Notes: generated from the letters alone by a model not told the origin. A stretch of DNA of 64,000 nt from Xanthobacter sp. YC-JY1 (GCF_021730305.1 NZ_CP032674.1:4201001-4265000); one strand, 5' to 3'; positions 43,215 through 51,777 are shown, numbered from the stretch's first letter. Numbers and translations are program-made.

Positions 43215-43610
43215 CTACTTCTTCGAGCCATCCGGCTTGAACTGGGCGAGGAAGGCGATGAGATCGGCGCGCTCCTGCTCGTTCTTGACGCCGGCGAAGG
43301 CCATCTTGCCCTTGGGGGCGAGGTGCTTGGGATTCTCGAGATAATCGTTGAGGTTGGCCTCGTCCCACACCTTGCCGGCGGCGGCGCCGTCCTTGATGTC
43401 CTGCGAATAGGAATAGCCCTCGAAGTGGGCCCACTTGGCGCCGACGATGCCATTGAGCGGCGGGCCGACCTTCACCTTGGCGTCGGGGCCGACCGCATGG
43501 CAGGCCATGCATTTCTTGAACACCGTCTCGCCCTTGGCGATGTCCGGGTCCGCGTGCGCCGGGGCAGCGGCGACGCCGAGCAGGAGGGCGATCATCACGG
43601 GGATGCGCAC
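43215..43610 (-). CDS. Small monoheme cytochrome c (c2/c550 type)
   Basis: A 131-residue class I cytochrome c: Sec signal (residues 1-20, cleaved at AHA-DP), heme motif CMACH (34-38), conserved VGPPLNGIVGAKW and the axial Met in KGKMAFAG. The C-terminus is Lys-rich. It is the size of cytochrome c550 electron carriers that accept electrons from Sox enzymes and feed cytochrome oxidase. It lies between soxD and the DsrE-like gene on the same strand, taking the place of the diheme SoxE of Paracoccus-type clusters. It may be the electron acceptor of SoxF or SoxCD. Confidence 0.85.
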   Translation of the reverse strand: MRIPVMIALLLGVAAAPAHADPDIAKGETVFKKCMACHAVGPDAKVKVGPPLNGIVGAKWAHFEGYSYSQDIKDGAAAGKVWDEANLNDYLENPKHLAPKGKMAFAGVKNEQERADLIAFLAQFKPDGSKK

Positions 43611-43694
43611 GATCCTCGTCCTTTCCGTTGGAGGGGCTGTGTGGTGTCCCGGACGAGGCGGCCGGGACCCGTCCTTGGCGTTACGACGGACGGC

Positions 43695-44468
43695 TCACTC
43701 CAGATTGCCCTTCGGCGGATCGCCGTCCGGCGTCACGTTGAGGATCTGGGCGCGGGCGGTGACATGGACCTCGCCGCTGCAGTCCTTCATGCAGGGGTTC
43801 TTCTTCCAGAAGGCCTTTTCCGAGGTCTCCCGGTCGTCGTCGTAGAAATTGGCCTCGTTGGGCAGGTCCACCTTGGGGAAGTTGTCCTTCGAGAGCACGA
43901 AGTCCTCGGCAACGAGATCGTTGAGGTTCAACAGATACGCGACGATGGCGTAGGTCTGGTCCGGCGTGAGCGACAGGTTGCTGCCGAAGGGCATGGCCCG
44001 GTGCACGTAGTCATAGACCGTGGAGGCATAGGGCCAGAAGGAGCCGATGGTCTTTTCCGGCCGCTCGGATTTCAGGGTGCCGCGTCCGCCGGCCAGCACC
44101 GGCCAGCGGCCCGCGCCCTCGCCGAACTCACCATGGCACTGGGCGCAGTTCTGCAGGAACAGCTCCTCGCCCTCCTTCACCGAGCCCTTGCCCGGCGGCA
44201 GGCCCTCGCCATCGGCGCGCACGTCGATGTTCCAGGCGGCGATCTCCTCCTGCAGCGCAGGGCGGCCGAGAGCGATGGCCTTGGCCGCGGCCGGCGCCGT
44301 CGCGGCGGGCGCCGCCACGTTCACCGCCTGCCGGGCCTTGTCGGTCTTGTCCTTCTCCGCCTTCGCCGCGGGTTTTCCGGGCTGGGGATCGGCCACGGCC
44401 ATGCCGGAGACGGCCAGGGCGCCGGCGAGCAAGGCGGAAGCGAGAAGCGTCTCAGCCGACTTCCACAT
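43695..44468 (-). CDS. soxD: SoxD, monoheme cytochrome subunit of sulfane dehydrogenase
   Basis: A 257-residue protein: Sec signal (about 1-26), an Ala/Lys-rich linker (30-68), then one cytochrome c domain with CAQCH (residues 108-112) and axial Met in HRAMPFGSNL. The C-terminal tail carries CMKDC but no second heme motif. Paracoccus-type SoxD is longer and has two hemes, so this is the short form. It partners SoxC, passing electrons from the molybdenum centre. Its ATG at 44468 lies inside the soxC end, a 17-nt overlap in another frame that implies translational coupling. Confidence 0.9.
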   Translation of the reverse strand: MWKSAETLLASALLAGALAVSGMAVADPQPGKPAAKAEKDKTDKARQAVNVAAPAATAPAAAKAIALGRPALQEEIAAWNIDVRADGEGLPPGKGSVKEGEELFLQNCAQCHGEFGEGAGRWPVLAGGRGTLKSERPEKTIGSFWPYASTVYDYVHRAMPFGSNLSLTPDQTYAIVAYLLNLNDLVAEDFVLSKDNFPKVDLPNEANFYDDDRETSEKAFWKKNPCMKDCSGEVHVTARAQILNVTPDGDPPKGNLE

Positions 44469-45780
44469 TTTCCGTCTCCCCGTTGGAGCGCACCAGCCAC
44501 GTCTGGATGCCGTTGTTGTGGTAGATGGAATTGGTGCCACGGATGGCCCGCAGCTCCTGCTTGGTGGGCTGCACATAGCCCGTGTCGTCCATGGCGCGGG
44601 ACTGCACCATCAGCTCCTGCCCGGCCCAGTCGAAATCGAGATAGAAGCGCGTCATGGACATGGGCAGCGCCGGCCCGTCGATGCGCGCGGTTGTCCAGTT
44701 GCGGCCACCGTCCAGCGACACGTCCACCCGCGAGATGGTGCCGCGCCCCGACCAGGCGATGCCGGAGAGCACGTTCGGGCCCTTATGCTTCAAGGGCGCC
44801 TGCGGGCTCGGGCTCGTCACCACGGATTTCGCATCCATCACGAAGGTGAAGCGGCGCGAGCGGCCGTCGGCGAGGAGGTCGGTGTATTTCGACGTCTCCT
44901 CGCGCTGCTGCCACGGCTGGTCGCCCACCTTGAGGCGGCGCAGCCACTTGACCCACATATTGCCTTCCCAGCCCGGCACCACGAGCCGCACCGGATAGCC
45001 CTGCTCGGGCCGCAGCGCCTCGCCATTCATCCCGAACGCGACGAGGCAGTCGTTCATGGCCTTTTCGAGCGGGATGGAGCGGGTCATCACCGCCGCGTCG
45101 GCGCCCTCGGCGAGCACCCATTTGCCCTTGGGATTGACGCCGGCCATGTCCAGCAGCGTCTTCAGCGGCACGCCGGTGTAGAAGAGATTGTGGATCATGC
45201 CGTGGGTGAACTGGCAGCCGTTGAGCTGCGCGCCGCGCCACTCCATGCCGGAATTGGCCGCGCATTCGAGGAAGTAAGCGCGGTTCACCCGGCCGGGCAT
45301 GCGCTTGAGGTCTTCCAGCGTGAAGACGAGGGGCTTGTCCACCAGGCCGTGGATCATCAGCCGGTACTTGTCCGGCTCGATCTCCGCCTGTCCGCCATGG
45401 TGCCGCACGAAGCACAGGCCATTGGGCGTGATGACGCTGTCGAGAGCATAGAGCGGGGTGAAGCTGACCGAGCTTTGCGAGCTGGCGGTGAGCCACGTCA
45501 CCTCCCGGCGCACCACGTCCTTCTCGAAAACGGAGGGCTTGCCATAGGGGTTCTCGTTGACCGGCGCGCCGAGGGTCTTGGTCCAGTCGGGCACCGGCAC
45601 GATGTTGGGATCGGGCGTGCCGGCGGCCGGAGCGGCAAGGGCCGCCCCGCCTCCGGCGACGGCGGCGCCCGCCCCGATGCCCGCAAGGTTGAGGAAGCGC
45701 CTCCGGGAAAGCGACGACTTCGACAGCGACGGCTTCGCGCCGCTCGCGCGCTCCGTCGGGGGCAGACTGGTGTCGGACAT
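44452..45780 (-). CDS. soxC: SoxC, molybdenum subunit of sulfane dehydrogenase
   Basis: A 442-residue sulfite-oxidase-family enzyme. A Tat signal (SRRRFLNLAGIGAGAAV, from residue 25) exports the folded cofactor-bound protein. The molybdopterin domain has the Mo-ligand cysteine in FLECAANSG (Cys173), and a C-terminal dimerisation domain follows. SoxCD oxidises the SoxY-bound sulfane sulfur to the sulfonate level, the six-electron step that prevents sulfur globule formation. A SqrR-type operator (45804-45819) lies 24 nt upstream, suggesting an internal promoter. The family also includes SorA sulfite dehydrogenase, but linkage to soxB, soxYZ and soxD favours SoxC. Confidence 0.94.
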   Translation of the reverse strand: MSDTSLPPTERASGAKPSLSKSSLSRRRFLNLAGIGAGAAVAGGGAALAAPAAGTPDPNIVPVPDWTKTLGAPVNENPYGKPSVFEKDVVRREVTWLTASSQSSVSFTPLYALDSVITPNGLCFVRHHGGQAEIEPDKYRLMIHGLVDKPLVFTLEDLKRMPGRVNRAYFLECAANSGMEWRGAQLNGCQFTHGMIHNLFYTGVPLKTLLDMAGVNPKGKWVLAEGADAAVMTRSIPLEKAMNDCLVAFGMNGEALRPEQGYPVRLVVPGWEGNMWVKWLRRLKVGDQPWQQREETSKYTDLLADGRSRRFTFVMDAKSVVTSPSPQAPLKHKGPNVLSGIAWSGRGTISRVDVSLDGGRNWTTARIDGPALPMSMTRFYLDFDWAGQELMVQSRAMDDTGYVQPTKQELRAIRGTNSIYHNNGIQTWLVRSNGETENVEVG

Positions 45781-45803
45781 GGCGTCCTCCCTGATATTCT
45801 CTT

Positions 45804-45819
45804 ATTCGTAGTTTTGAAT
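45804..45819 (-). promoter_or_regulatory. SqrR/SoxR-type operator before soxC
   Basis: ATTC-GTAGTTTT-GAAT exactly fits the ATTC-N8-GAAT pattern reported for the persulfide-responsive repressor SqrR and its relatives. It lies in an A/T-rich 77-nt gap between soxB and soxC, within otherwise GC-rich DNA. The matching ArsR-type regulator is encoded at 52203-52574. Confidence 0.65.
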
Positions 45820-45857
45820 ATTTTGATCGGAATGCGGTGCCGGGATGGCCGCGCGCC

Positions 45858-47552
45858 TCATGCGCCGGTCACCTTCACGGAGGCATTGGGGGCGATCTTC
45901 ACGGACTTGGTGTCGGTCACGTAGCGCTCCACCAGTTCCCACACCGGCGGGCCTTCCACATTCTGGGCAACGGAGGCCCAGCCGGCGACCGTATAGGCCT
46001 TGTCGGCCTCCAGCGGCTTGCCCGTCTTGAGGAAGGTGAGATCGGAGATGCGCTGGCCGGGGCCCTTCGACACGTCAATGGCGTAGCCCACCCCGCCGAC
46101 GCGCACCATGTCGCCGCCGCCCTGAAAGTAAGGATCGGGATTGAAGATGTTGTCGGCCACGTCCTCCAGCACCTCCTTCAGCTGCCGGCCGGTCATGGTG
46201 TTGCGGTAGCAGGCCGGATAGGTGATGGCGGTGGCATTGGCGACGGCATCGAAGGTGATGGGATCACCCGGCAAGAGCGTGCCGCCCCAGCGGAAGCCGG
46301 GGGAGAGGGCGATCTCCGCGTCGCGCTCCTTCATGATCGCGTCGCAGATCATGTCGTCGAACGTGCCGTTGAAATTGCCGCGGCGGTAGAGAAGGCTGTC
46401 GGCGCGGCCGAGTTCGCGGGAGAGATCCTTGGCGTAGGGCGCGCGGATGTCCGTCACGAGCTTCGTCATCTCCGGGTCCGGCGCGATGACGTCCGAGAAC
46501 ACCGGGATGAGCTGGAAGCGATAGCCGGTGACCTTCCTGTCCTTCACGTCGAGATCGAGGCGGGACACGAACTTGCCGTGGGAGCCGGTGGCCACCAGCA
46601 GCGTCTTGCCCACCTCCACCACGCGCGGCATGGCATCGTGGGTATGGGCGGTGAGGATCACGTCGATGCCGTTGACGCGGGACGCCATCTTGCGGTCCAC
46701 GTCGAAGCCGTTGTGGGAGAGCACCACCACCGCATCGGCGCCGCCCGCGCGGGCGGCGTCCACCTGCTTCTGCATGTCCTCCTCGCGGATGCCGAACTCC
46801 CAGTCCGGGATCATCCAGCGCGGGTTGGAGATGGGCGTGCGAGGGAAGGCCTGACCGATCACCGCCACCTTGGCGCCGCCCTTCTCGAAGGTCTTCGCGG
46901 CCTCGAACACCGGCTCCTGCCATTCGGCGGAGCGCACGTTCTGGGCGAGGAAGGCGAAGGGCGCCTTCTCCTTGATCTCGGTGACGCGGTCGGCGCCGTA
47001 GGTGAATTCCCAGTGGCCGACCATGGCGTCCGTGCCGAGGGCGGAGAACACCTTCACCATGTCCTCGCCCTGCGTCTTCAGCGAGGACCAGGAGCCCTGG
47101 AGACCGTCGCCGCCGTCAAGCAGCAGCACCTTGTCCGCGCCGCGCTCGGCCCGGATGGCCTTCACCAGAGTGGCGATGCGGTCCACCCCGCCCATGCGCC
47201 CATAGGTGCGGGCGAGCTGGGTAAAGTCTTCCGAGGTGAGGGAATAGGCGTCGCGCGTGCCGGCCTTGAGGCCGAAATACTTGAGGAAAGCTGCATCGGT
47301 GAGGTGCGGGGGCACACCCCGCGCATCGCCCACGCCGAGATTGGTGGAGGGCTCGCGGAAATAGAGCGGCACGAGCTGGGCGTGGATGTCGGTGATGTGC
47401 AGGATGGTGAAGGTGCCGGCATTGCCGAACTTCAGGAGGTCCGCCTGGCTCAGCGCCTGCGCGCCGACCGCCTGCGCCAGCCCCGTGCCGGAGGCGGCGA
47501 GCAGGCCGGCGAGGGCCGTTCCGGCGGACAGAAAATCGCGCCTTGAGATCAT
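45858..47552 (-). CDS. soxB: SoxB, thiol sulfate esterase
   Basis: A 564-residue dimanganese hydrolase that releases sulfate from the cysteine S-thiosulfonate on SoxY. A Tat signal (ISRRDFLSAGTALAGLLA) is followed by the 5'-nucleotidase-like metallophosphoesterase domain with ITDIHAQLVP, LLLDGGDGLQGS, LSHNGFD and LTAHTHDAMP providing metal ligands, and a C-terminal domain (about 370-560). ATG at 47552 was preferred because it puts the twin arginine at the N-terminus; a GTG at 47561 would add three residues. The length and all motifs fit SoxB, a marker gene of thiosulfate oxidation. It lies 90 nt after soxZ. Confidence 0.95.
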   Translation of the reverse strand: MISRRDFLSAGTALAGLLAASGTGLAQAVGAQALSQADLLKFGNAGTFTILHITDIHAQLVPLYFREPSTNLGVGDARGVPPHLTDAAFLKYFGLKAGTRDAYSLTSEDFTQLARTYGRMGGVDRIATLVKAIRAERGADKVLLLDGGDGLQGSWSSLKTQGEDMVKVFSALGTDAMVGHWEFTYGADRVTEIKEKAPFAFLAQNVRSAEWQEPVFEAAKTFEKGGAKVAVIGQAFPRTPISNPRWMIPDWEFGIREEDMQKQVDAARAGGADAVVVLSHNGFDVDRKMASRVNGIDVILTAHTHDAMPRVVEVGKTLLVATGSHGKFVSRLDLDVKDRKVTGYRFQLIPVFSDVIAPDPEMTKLVTDIRAPYAKDLSRELGRADSLLYRRGNFNGTFDDMICDAIMKERDAEIALSPGFRWGGTLLPGDPITFDAVANATAITYPACYRNTMTGRQLKEVLEDVADNIFNPDPYFQGGGDMVRVGGVGYAIDVSKGPGQRISDLTFLKTGKPLEADKAYTVAGWASVAQNVEGPPVWELVERYVTDTKSVKIAPNASVKVTGA

Positions 47553-47650
47553 AAGGACCACGCTTTCTCAGGTCATGGCGGGAGCGCCCACCGGATCAGC
47601 CGATCCGATGGCACCTCCACCGACAACGGAACAATGCGAGGGGCGCCGCC

Positions 47651-47980
47651 TCAGGCGACGGTGAGCTTCGCGGTGGCCTTCTGCTCGGCGCCGCCGTCAT
47701 CCTTCCAGGTGAAGGTGAACTCGCCGCTCTCCTTCGCCTTGAAGAAGAAGGACTGGTAGGGGTTCGCCGAAATGGAGGTGAACCACTCCGCGGTGAAGAA
47801 GGGCTTGCCGTTGAAGGCGGCCTGGAAGTTGTTGATGATGTCGCGCGGCACGGTCTTGCCGGCGGCGTCCTTGCGCTGGCCGCTTTCCATCTCGTGCGAA
47901 ATCAGGGTCTTGATCTCGATGATCTCGCCCGCCTTGGCCTGGGCAGGCACGCGCACGCGCGGCTGGGACTTGAGGGCCAT
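47651..47980 (-). CDS. soxZ: SoxZ, sulfur-carrier complex subunit
   Basis: A 109-residue immunoglobulin-fold protein of normal SoxZ length: PRVRVPAQAKAGEIIEIKTL at the start, ISANPYQSFFFKAKESGEF in the second half. It has no signal peptide of its own and is presumably carried to the periplasm by the Tat-exported SoxY. It forms the SoxYZ carrier on which sulfur intermediates are held. GGAGGAAAC precedes its ATG. It sits 87 nt after soxY in the same operon. Confidence 0.94.
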   Translation of the reverse strand: MALKSQPRVRVPAQAKAGEIIEIKTLISHEMESGQRKDAAGKTVPRDIINNFQAAFNGKPFFTAEWFTSISANPYQSFFFKAKESGEFTFTWKDDGGAEQKATAKLTVA

Positions 47981-48067
47981 GGGTTTCCTCCGGTTTCTGT
48001 TCGGCGGCGCTCTGGCGCGCGCCTGTTCTGTTCTTTTGTGTCTTGGGGCAGCGATTCGTCTGTCGAA

Positions 48068-48586
48068 TCAGCCGCCGCAGCCGCCGATGGTGACCTTCAC
48101 CTGCACCTTGGCCGAATAAAGCTGTCCGCTGGACATCTCCGCCACGGCGATGACGTTCTGCGTCTGCGCGAGGCGCATGCGGGTGGAGGCGGAGGCTTTC
48201 CCGCTCTCGGGCGTGAAGTGATAGGTCACCACCTGCGGCAGCGGATTGCCGTCGGCGAAGACGTGGACGGACTTCACGAAGTCCGCCTCGGTCATCGGGC
48301 TGTCCACATCGATGTTGATGGGCACGACGAGGCCGTTCTCGGCGATCTCGGGCATGTCGAGCTTGATCTTGCCCGCGCCCATGGTCTTGCCGGCGAACAG
48401 CTTCTTCATTTCGTCCGCCACCTGCGCCTCGGTGGCGAGCGCCATGCGCGGCGCCAGCACGGCGGCGAAGGCGGCAAGGCCCGCGAGCTTCAGCGCGCCA
48501 CGGCGTGTCGGGAGGCCGTGCGCAGACAAGCCGCGCGTAGGGAGGCCGCGCGTAGGGACAAGGGTGGCGTCGAGACGGGGCGGCAT
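48068..48586 (-). CDS. soxY: SoxY, covalent sulfur carrier
   Basis: A 172-residue carrier ending in the swinging arm GGCGG, whose cysteine holds thiosulfate and sulfane sulfur. The Tat motif TRRGALKLAGLAAF is preceded by an odd n-region in which PTRGL-like units recur (VPTRGLPTRGLSAHGLPTRRG), encoded by short tandem copies around 48515-48565. The ATG at 48586 has AGGAGG upstream; in-frame sequence before it has no coding character. It heads the minus-strand operon soxYZBCD-cytochrome-dsrE-soxF, divergent from soxAX. Confidence 0.94.
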   Translation of the reverse strand: MPPRLDATLVPTRGLPTRGLSAHGLPTRRGALKLAGLAAFAAVLAPRMALATEAQVADEMKKLFAGKTMGAGKIKLDMPEIAENGLVVPINIDVDSPMTEADFVKSVHVFADGNPLPQVVTYHFTPESGKASASTRMRLAQTQNVIAVAEMSSGQLYSAKVQVKVTIGGCGG

Positions 48587-48842
48587 GCGTTTTCCTCCTG
48601 GCACGACCGGCACTTGAGGGCCGGCTTTTGGCGTTGTTCTTGTTGAATCTCGTCCCCGTGACGGCGGTGGTCGCGGCGGATCAATTTCACATATTGTGAT
48701 ATCGAATTTTTTGAATGTAAAGTAGCTCCTATCCGCTGATCGCATCCATCTATGAGGGATGGAGCGTCGCAGGTGGATCGCCGCGGCTCAAGGGCTTCAC
48801 GCAGAAGGCCCCAGGCCCCGGACGTCTCGCTGGGGAGGATAC
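48587..48842. promoter_or_regulatory. Divergent soxY / soxA promoter region
   Basis: This 256-nt gap has an A/T-rich core at 48681-48725. It contains the inverted repeat TCACA-TAT-TGTGA (48687-48699) and the partial SqrR-like pattern ATCG-AATTTTTT-GAAT (48701-48716), with a repeated GAAT spaced 9 bp. These are probable binding sites for the SoxR repressor, though neither is an exact ATTC-N8-GAAT match. No gene was seen here. Confidence 0.45.
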
Positions 48843-49673
48843 ATGCGACCCAAAGCCACGTTTCTCACATGCCTGTGCGCCCTCGCCTTGGCGCTCTCAC
48901 CCCTTGTCACGGCCCGCGCGCAGGACGATGCGAGCGAGAAGGAGATCGAGCGCTACCGCGCCATGATCAACGACCCCATGGCCAATCCCGGCTATCTCGC
49001 CGTGGACCGGGGCGAGGCCATCTGGGCCGATCCGCGCGGCACCAAGAACGTCTCGCTGGAGGCCTGCGACCTCGGCCAGGGGCCGGGCAAGCTGGAAGGC
49101 GCCTATGCCGCTTTGCCGCGCTATTTCGCGGATGCCGGCAAGGTCATGGATCTGGAGCAGCGCCTGCTGTGGTGCATGGACAAGATCCAGGGCGTGGACA
49201 TCAAGCCCATCATGGCCAAGCCCTTCTCCGGCCCCGGCCGGGGCTCGGACATGGAGGATCTCGTCGCCTTCATCGCCAACAAGTCCAACGGCATGAAGAT
49301 CGACATCCCGCTTGCCCATGCCAAGGAGAAGGAGGCCTATGCCATCGGCGAGGCGCTGTTCTATCGGCGCTCGTCCATCAACGACTTTTCCTGCTCCACC
49401 TGCCACGGCGATCCCGGCAAGCGCATCCGGCTCCAGGGCCTGCCGCAGCTCGACAAGCCGGGCAAGGACGCCCAGCTCACCATGGGCTCCTGGCCCACCT
49501 ACCGCGTCTCCCAGAGTTCGCTGCGAACCATGCAGCACCGGCTGTGGGACTGCTATCGCCAGATGCGGATGCCCCCGCCCGATTACGCCTCCGAAGCCGT
49601 CACGGCGCTCACCGTCTTCCTGCAGGCGCAGGCGGCCGGGGGCGAGCTGAACGTGCCGTCCATCAAGCGCTGA
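48843..49673 (+). CDS. soxA: SoxA, monoheme cytochrome subunit of SoxXA
   Basis: A 276-residue c-type cytochrome: Sec signal (about 1-26), a heme-free N-domain that keeps a cysteine pair (Cys75, Cys111), and a C-domain with CSTCH (184-188) and the ligand cysteine in RLWDCYRQM (Cys237), which carries the persulfide in known structures. One heme instead of two marks the monoheme type described from Starkeya. With SoxX it oxidatively joins thiosulfate to the SoxY cysteine. The ATG at 48843 follows GGGGAGGATAC; an upstream in-frame start at 48759 is unlikely. It is followed by soxX after 14 nt. Confidence 0.94.
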   Translation: MRPKATFLTCLCALALALSPLVTARAQDDASEKEIERYRAMINDPMANPGYLAVDRGEAIWADPRGTKNVSLEACDLGQGPGKLEGAYAALPRYFADAGKVMDLEQRLLWCMDKIQGVDIKPIMAKPFSGPGRGSDMEDLVAFIANKSNGMKIDIPLAHAKEKEAYAIGEALFYRRSSINDFSCSTCHGDPGKRIRLQGLPQLDKPGKDAQLTMGSWPTYRVSQSSLRTMQHRLWDCYRQMRMPPPDYASEAVTALTVFLQAQAAGGELNVPSIKR

Positions 49674-49687
49674 GGGGAGGAAGAGCC

Positions 49688-50314
49688 ATGAAGACAATCA
49701 TCATCGCCGCGGCGCTTCTTCTTCCGCAGATCGCCTCTGGCGTGGCCTTCGCGCAGCAGATCCCCCCTGCCCCGCCCGCCGTGGTGGACAGGGTGGTGAA
49801 GGAGAGCTTCACCAAGCTCCCGGACGGCTGGGCCGCGCGGCTCGTGCCAGACGAGACCATGGAAATCTGCTCGGTCACGCGCAACCAGCCCTCCGCCAAG
49901 CAGGCGGAAGCCATCATGGCCCGCGAGGCCAAGACGGTGAAATATCCGCAGGGCAGCCTGCTCGGCGACTGGAAGAAGGGCGCCGAGGTGGCGCAGAACG
50001 GGCGGGGCGGCCAGTTCTCCGATCCGCCCGGCACGGTGAGCGGCGGCAATTGCTATGCCTGCCACCAGATGGACCCGAAGGAAGTCAGCTACGGCACCCT
50101 CGGCCCCAGCCTCGTCAACTACGGCGCGGACCGCAAATTCTCCGCCGAGGATGCGAAAGCCGCCTACGCCAAGGTCTACAACGCGCAGGCAGTGTTCGCC
50201 TGCTCGCCCATGCCGCGCTTCGGGCACAACGGTGTGCTCAGCGAAGAGCAGATGAAGGACGTGGTGGCCTATCTGTTCGATCCCAACTCTCCGGTGAACA
50301 AGCCGGCGAAATGA
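49688..50314 (+). CDS. soxX: SoxX, monoheme cytochrome subunit of SoxXA
   Basis: A 208-residue c-type cytochrome with a Sec signal (1-23), an extra N-terminal region (30-110) and the heme motif CYACH (122-126); the axial Met is probably in CSPMPRFGHN. SoxX partners SoxA. Its length is at the upper end of the family because of the extra region, which includes another cysteine (EICSVTR). It begins 14 nt after soxA with GGGAGGAAGAGCC upstream and is followed by a hairpin terminator. Confidence 0.93.
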   Translation: MKTIIIAAALLLPQIASGVAFAQQIPPAPPAVVDRVVKESFTKLPDGWAARLVPDETMEICSVTRNQPSAKQAEAIMAREAKTVKYPQGSLLGDWKKGAEVAQNGRGGQFSDPPGTVSGGNCYACHQMDPKEVSYGTLGPSLVNYGADRKFSAEDAKAAYAKVYNAQAVFACSPMPRFGHNGVLSEEQMKDVVAYLFDPNSPVNKPAK

Positions 50315-50321
50315 GACGATC

Positions 50322-50352
50322 GGCGGGGGCGCTCCGGCGTCCCCGCCCTTTT
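50322..50352 (+). terminator. Rho-independent terminator after soxAX
   Basis: GGCGGGG (50322-50328) pairs with CCCCGCC (50341-50347) around a 12-nt loop, followed by C and TTTT (50349-50352). It lies 8 nt after the soxX stop and just before the convergent soxW end. Confidence 0.7.
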
Positions 50353-50356
50353 GCAT

Positions 50357-50923
50357 TCAGCCCTTGCCCTGCTTGCCGAGCCACGCATCGAAAGGCTCGC
50401 GGGCATAGGCGCCTTCGGCCACATAGCGGAACAAAGCGGAGAATTCCGGCCGGGGCAGCAGTCCCGGCATGCGCGCCACCTCCTTGGGCTTTCCATCCAC
50501 CTCGGCGAAGAACTGGAAGGTGGGCGTGGCGCGGATGCGCTCGCGCTGGCCCAGCGCCTTCTCGGTGAGCCGCGCGCCGTCGAGGAAGGTCACCTCCCGC
50601 GCGCCGAACAGGTCCAGATGCACGATATCGAACGCCTCCCGGATGGGCGTCTCGATGGCCGGATCGGCGAAATAGGCGGTGTGCAGCTCCTTGCAATAGA
50701 TGCAGCCGCGCTGGCTCCACTGGAGCGCGAATCCCCGCCCCTTCCCGCGCGCGGCGGCGAAATCCTCGGACAGGTCGAGGAAGCTGTCCACATACCAATC
50801 TTCAGTATAGAGCCCGTCATCGCCGAGCCGCGCCTTGGCCTGCGCACCGGCGGGAAGGAGCGCCGCCGCGAGCCCGGCGGAGGCCTGAAAGAGGTGCCGG
50901 CGGCTGAGCGTGGGGTCTGCCAT
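50357..50923 (-). CDS. soxW: SoxW, periplasmic thioredoxin-like protein
   Basis: A 188-residue thioredoxin-fold protein with a Tat-like signal (SRRHLFQASAGLAAALL) and the redox motif CIYC in QRGCIYCKEL (residues 74-77). SoxW proteins take electrons from the membrane transporter SoxV and keep the SoxYZ cysteine reduced. GGAGGACC precedes its ATG. It lies 12 nt after soxV on the same strand and is convergent with soxX. Confidence 0.88.
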   Translation of the reverse strand: MADPTLSRRHLFQASAGLAAALLPAGAQAKARLGDDGLYTEDWYVDSFLDLSEDFAAARGKGRGFALQWSQRGCIYCKELHTAYFADPAIETPIREAFDIVHLDLFGAREVTFLDGARLTEKALGQRERIRATPTFQFFAEVDGKPKEVARMPGLLPRPEFSALFRYVAEGAYAREPFDAWLGKQGKG

Positions 50924-50935
50924 GGGTGGTCCTCC

Positions 50936-51661
50936 CTATCCGATGCGGCCGAGGCCAGGCGCGGCGTCGAGCAGCCATTGGGCGATCTGGGGCATGAAGC
51001 CGGTCATGAAGGCGATGCCGGTGAGGATGAGCAGCCCGCCGGCGATCTTCTCGACCAGCCCGAGCCGGCTGCGCGCCGCCCGTGACCAGGCGAGGAACCG
51101 CTCGGTGAAAGCGGCGGCGATGAGGAAGGGAATGCCGATTCCGGCAGCATAGATGGCGAGCAGCAGCATCCCCCGCCCCACCGACGCCTCGGCCCCGGCG
51201 ACGAGCAGGATCGCCGCCAGCACCGGCCCCACGCAGGGCGACCAGCCGAAGCCGAAGGCGAGGCCCACCACATAGGGCCCGATGAGCCCCGCCGGCCGCG
51301 CCATGGGCTCCAGCCGCGCCTGCCGGTAGAGCAGCGGGATGCGCACCAGCCCCGTCATGTGCAGCCCGAACAGCACCAGCAGCGCGCCGGAGAACAGCGT
51401 GAGGGTCTCGATGTGCTCCATCAGCACCCGCCCGAGGGAGGAGGCCGTGGCCCCCAGCAGCACGAAGACGGAGGCGAAGCCGAGCACGAACAAAAGCGCT
51501 GCCCCGAGCACGCCGCGGCGCGCGGGCCCAGACTCCGCGCCCTCCGTCGCGGCACCCGCGAGGAAGCCGAGATAGGCCGGCACCAGCGGCAGCACGCAGG
51601 GCGAGGCGAACGAGAGCAGGCCGGCAAGGAAAGCTCCTGCGAGGCTGACATCGAGAGACAT
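50936..51661 (-). CDS. soxV: SoxV, CcdA/DsbD-type thiol electron transporter
   Basis: A 241-residue membrane protein with six predicted helices. The two conserved cysteine motifs are FASPCVLPLVPAYL (near residue 21) and GWSPCVGPVLAAIL (near residue 146), the CcdA signature. It moves electrons from cytosolic thioredoxin across the membrane to SoxW. The ATG at 51661 has GGGAGGAG upstream; in-frame sequence before it is the divergent promoter. It heads the soxVW pair. Confidence 0.9.
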   Translation of the reverse strand: MSLDVSLAGAFLAGLLSFASPCVLPLVPAYLGFLAGAATEGAESGPARRGVLGAALLFVLGFASVFVLLGATASSLGRVLMEHIETLTLFSGALLVLFGLHMTGLVRIPLLYRQARLEPMARPAGLIGPYVVGLAFGFGWSPCVGPVLAAILLVAGAEASVGRGMLLLAIYAAGIGIPFLIAAAFTERFLAWSRAARSRLGLVEKIAGGLLILTGIAFMTGFMPQIAQWLLDAAPGLGRIG

Positions 51662-51777
51662 GCTCCTCCCCGATCGTTGGAAACCGCGTCTTCCAGGGTG
51701 CGCGGATTGGTCCTTGCTCAAGATATATGCGAATGCGATAATATGTCTCGTGAAATCCACGTCGGGATTGTGAATTC
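51662..51777. promoter_or_regulatory. Divergent soxV / soxS promoter region
   Basis: The 116-nt gap has an A/T-rich stretch at 51720-51750 (GATATATGCGAATGCGATA) with a direct repeat TGCGA-A-TGCGA and one GAAT half-site. A weak SoxR site is possible, but no full ATTC-N8-GAAT is present. Confidence 0.35.

Noticed and set aside
44452-45780. SorA sulfite dehydrogenase instead of SoxC
   Set aside because: The family is the same, but position between soxB and soxD in a complete sox operon favours SoxC.
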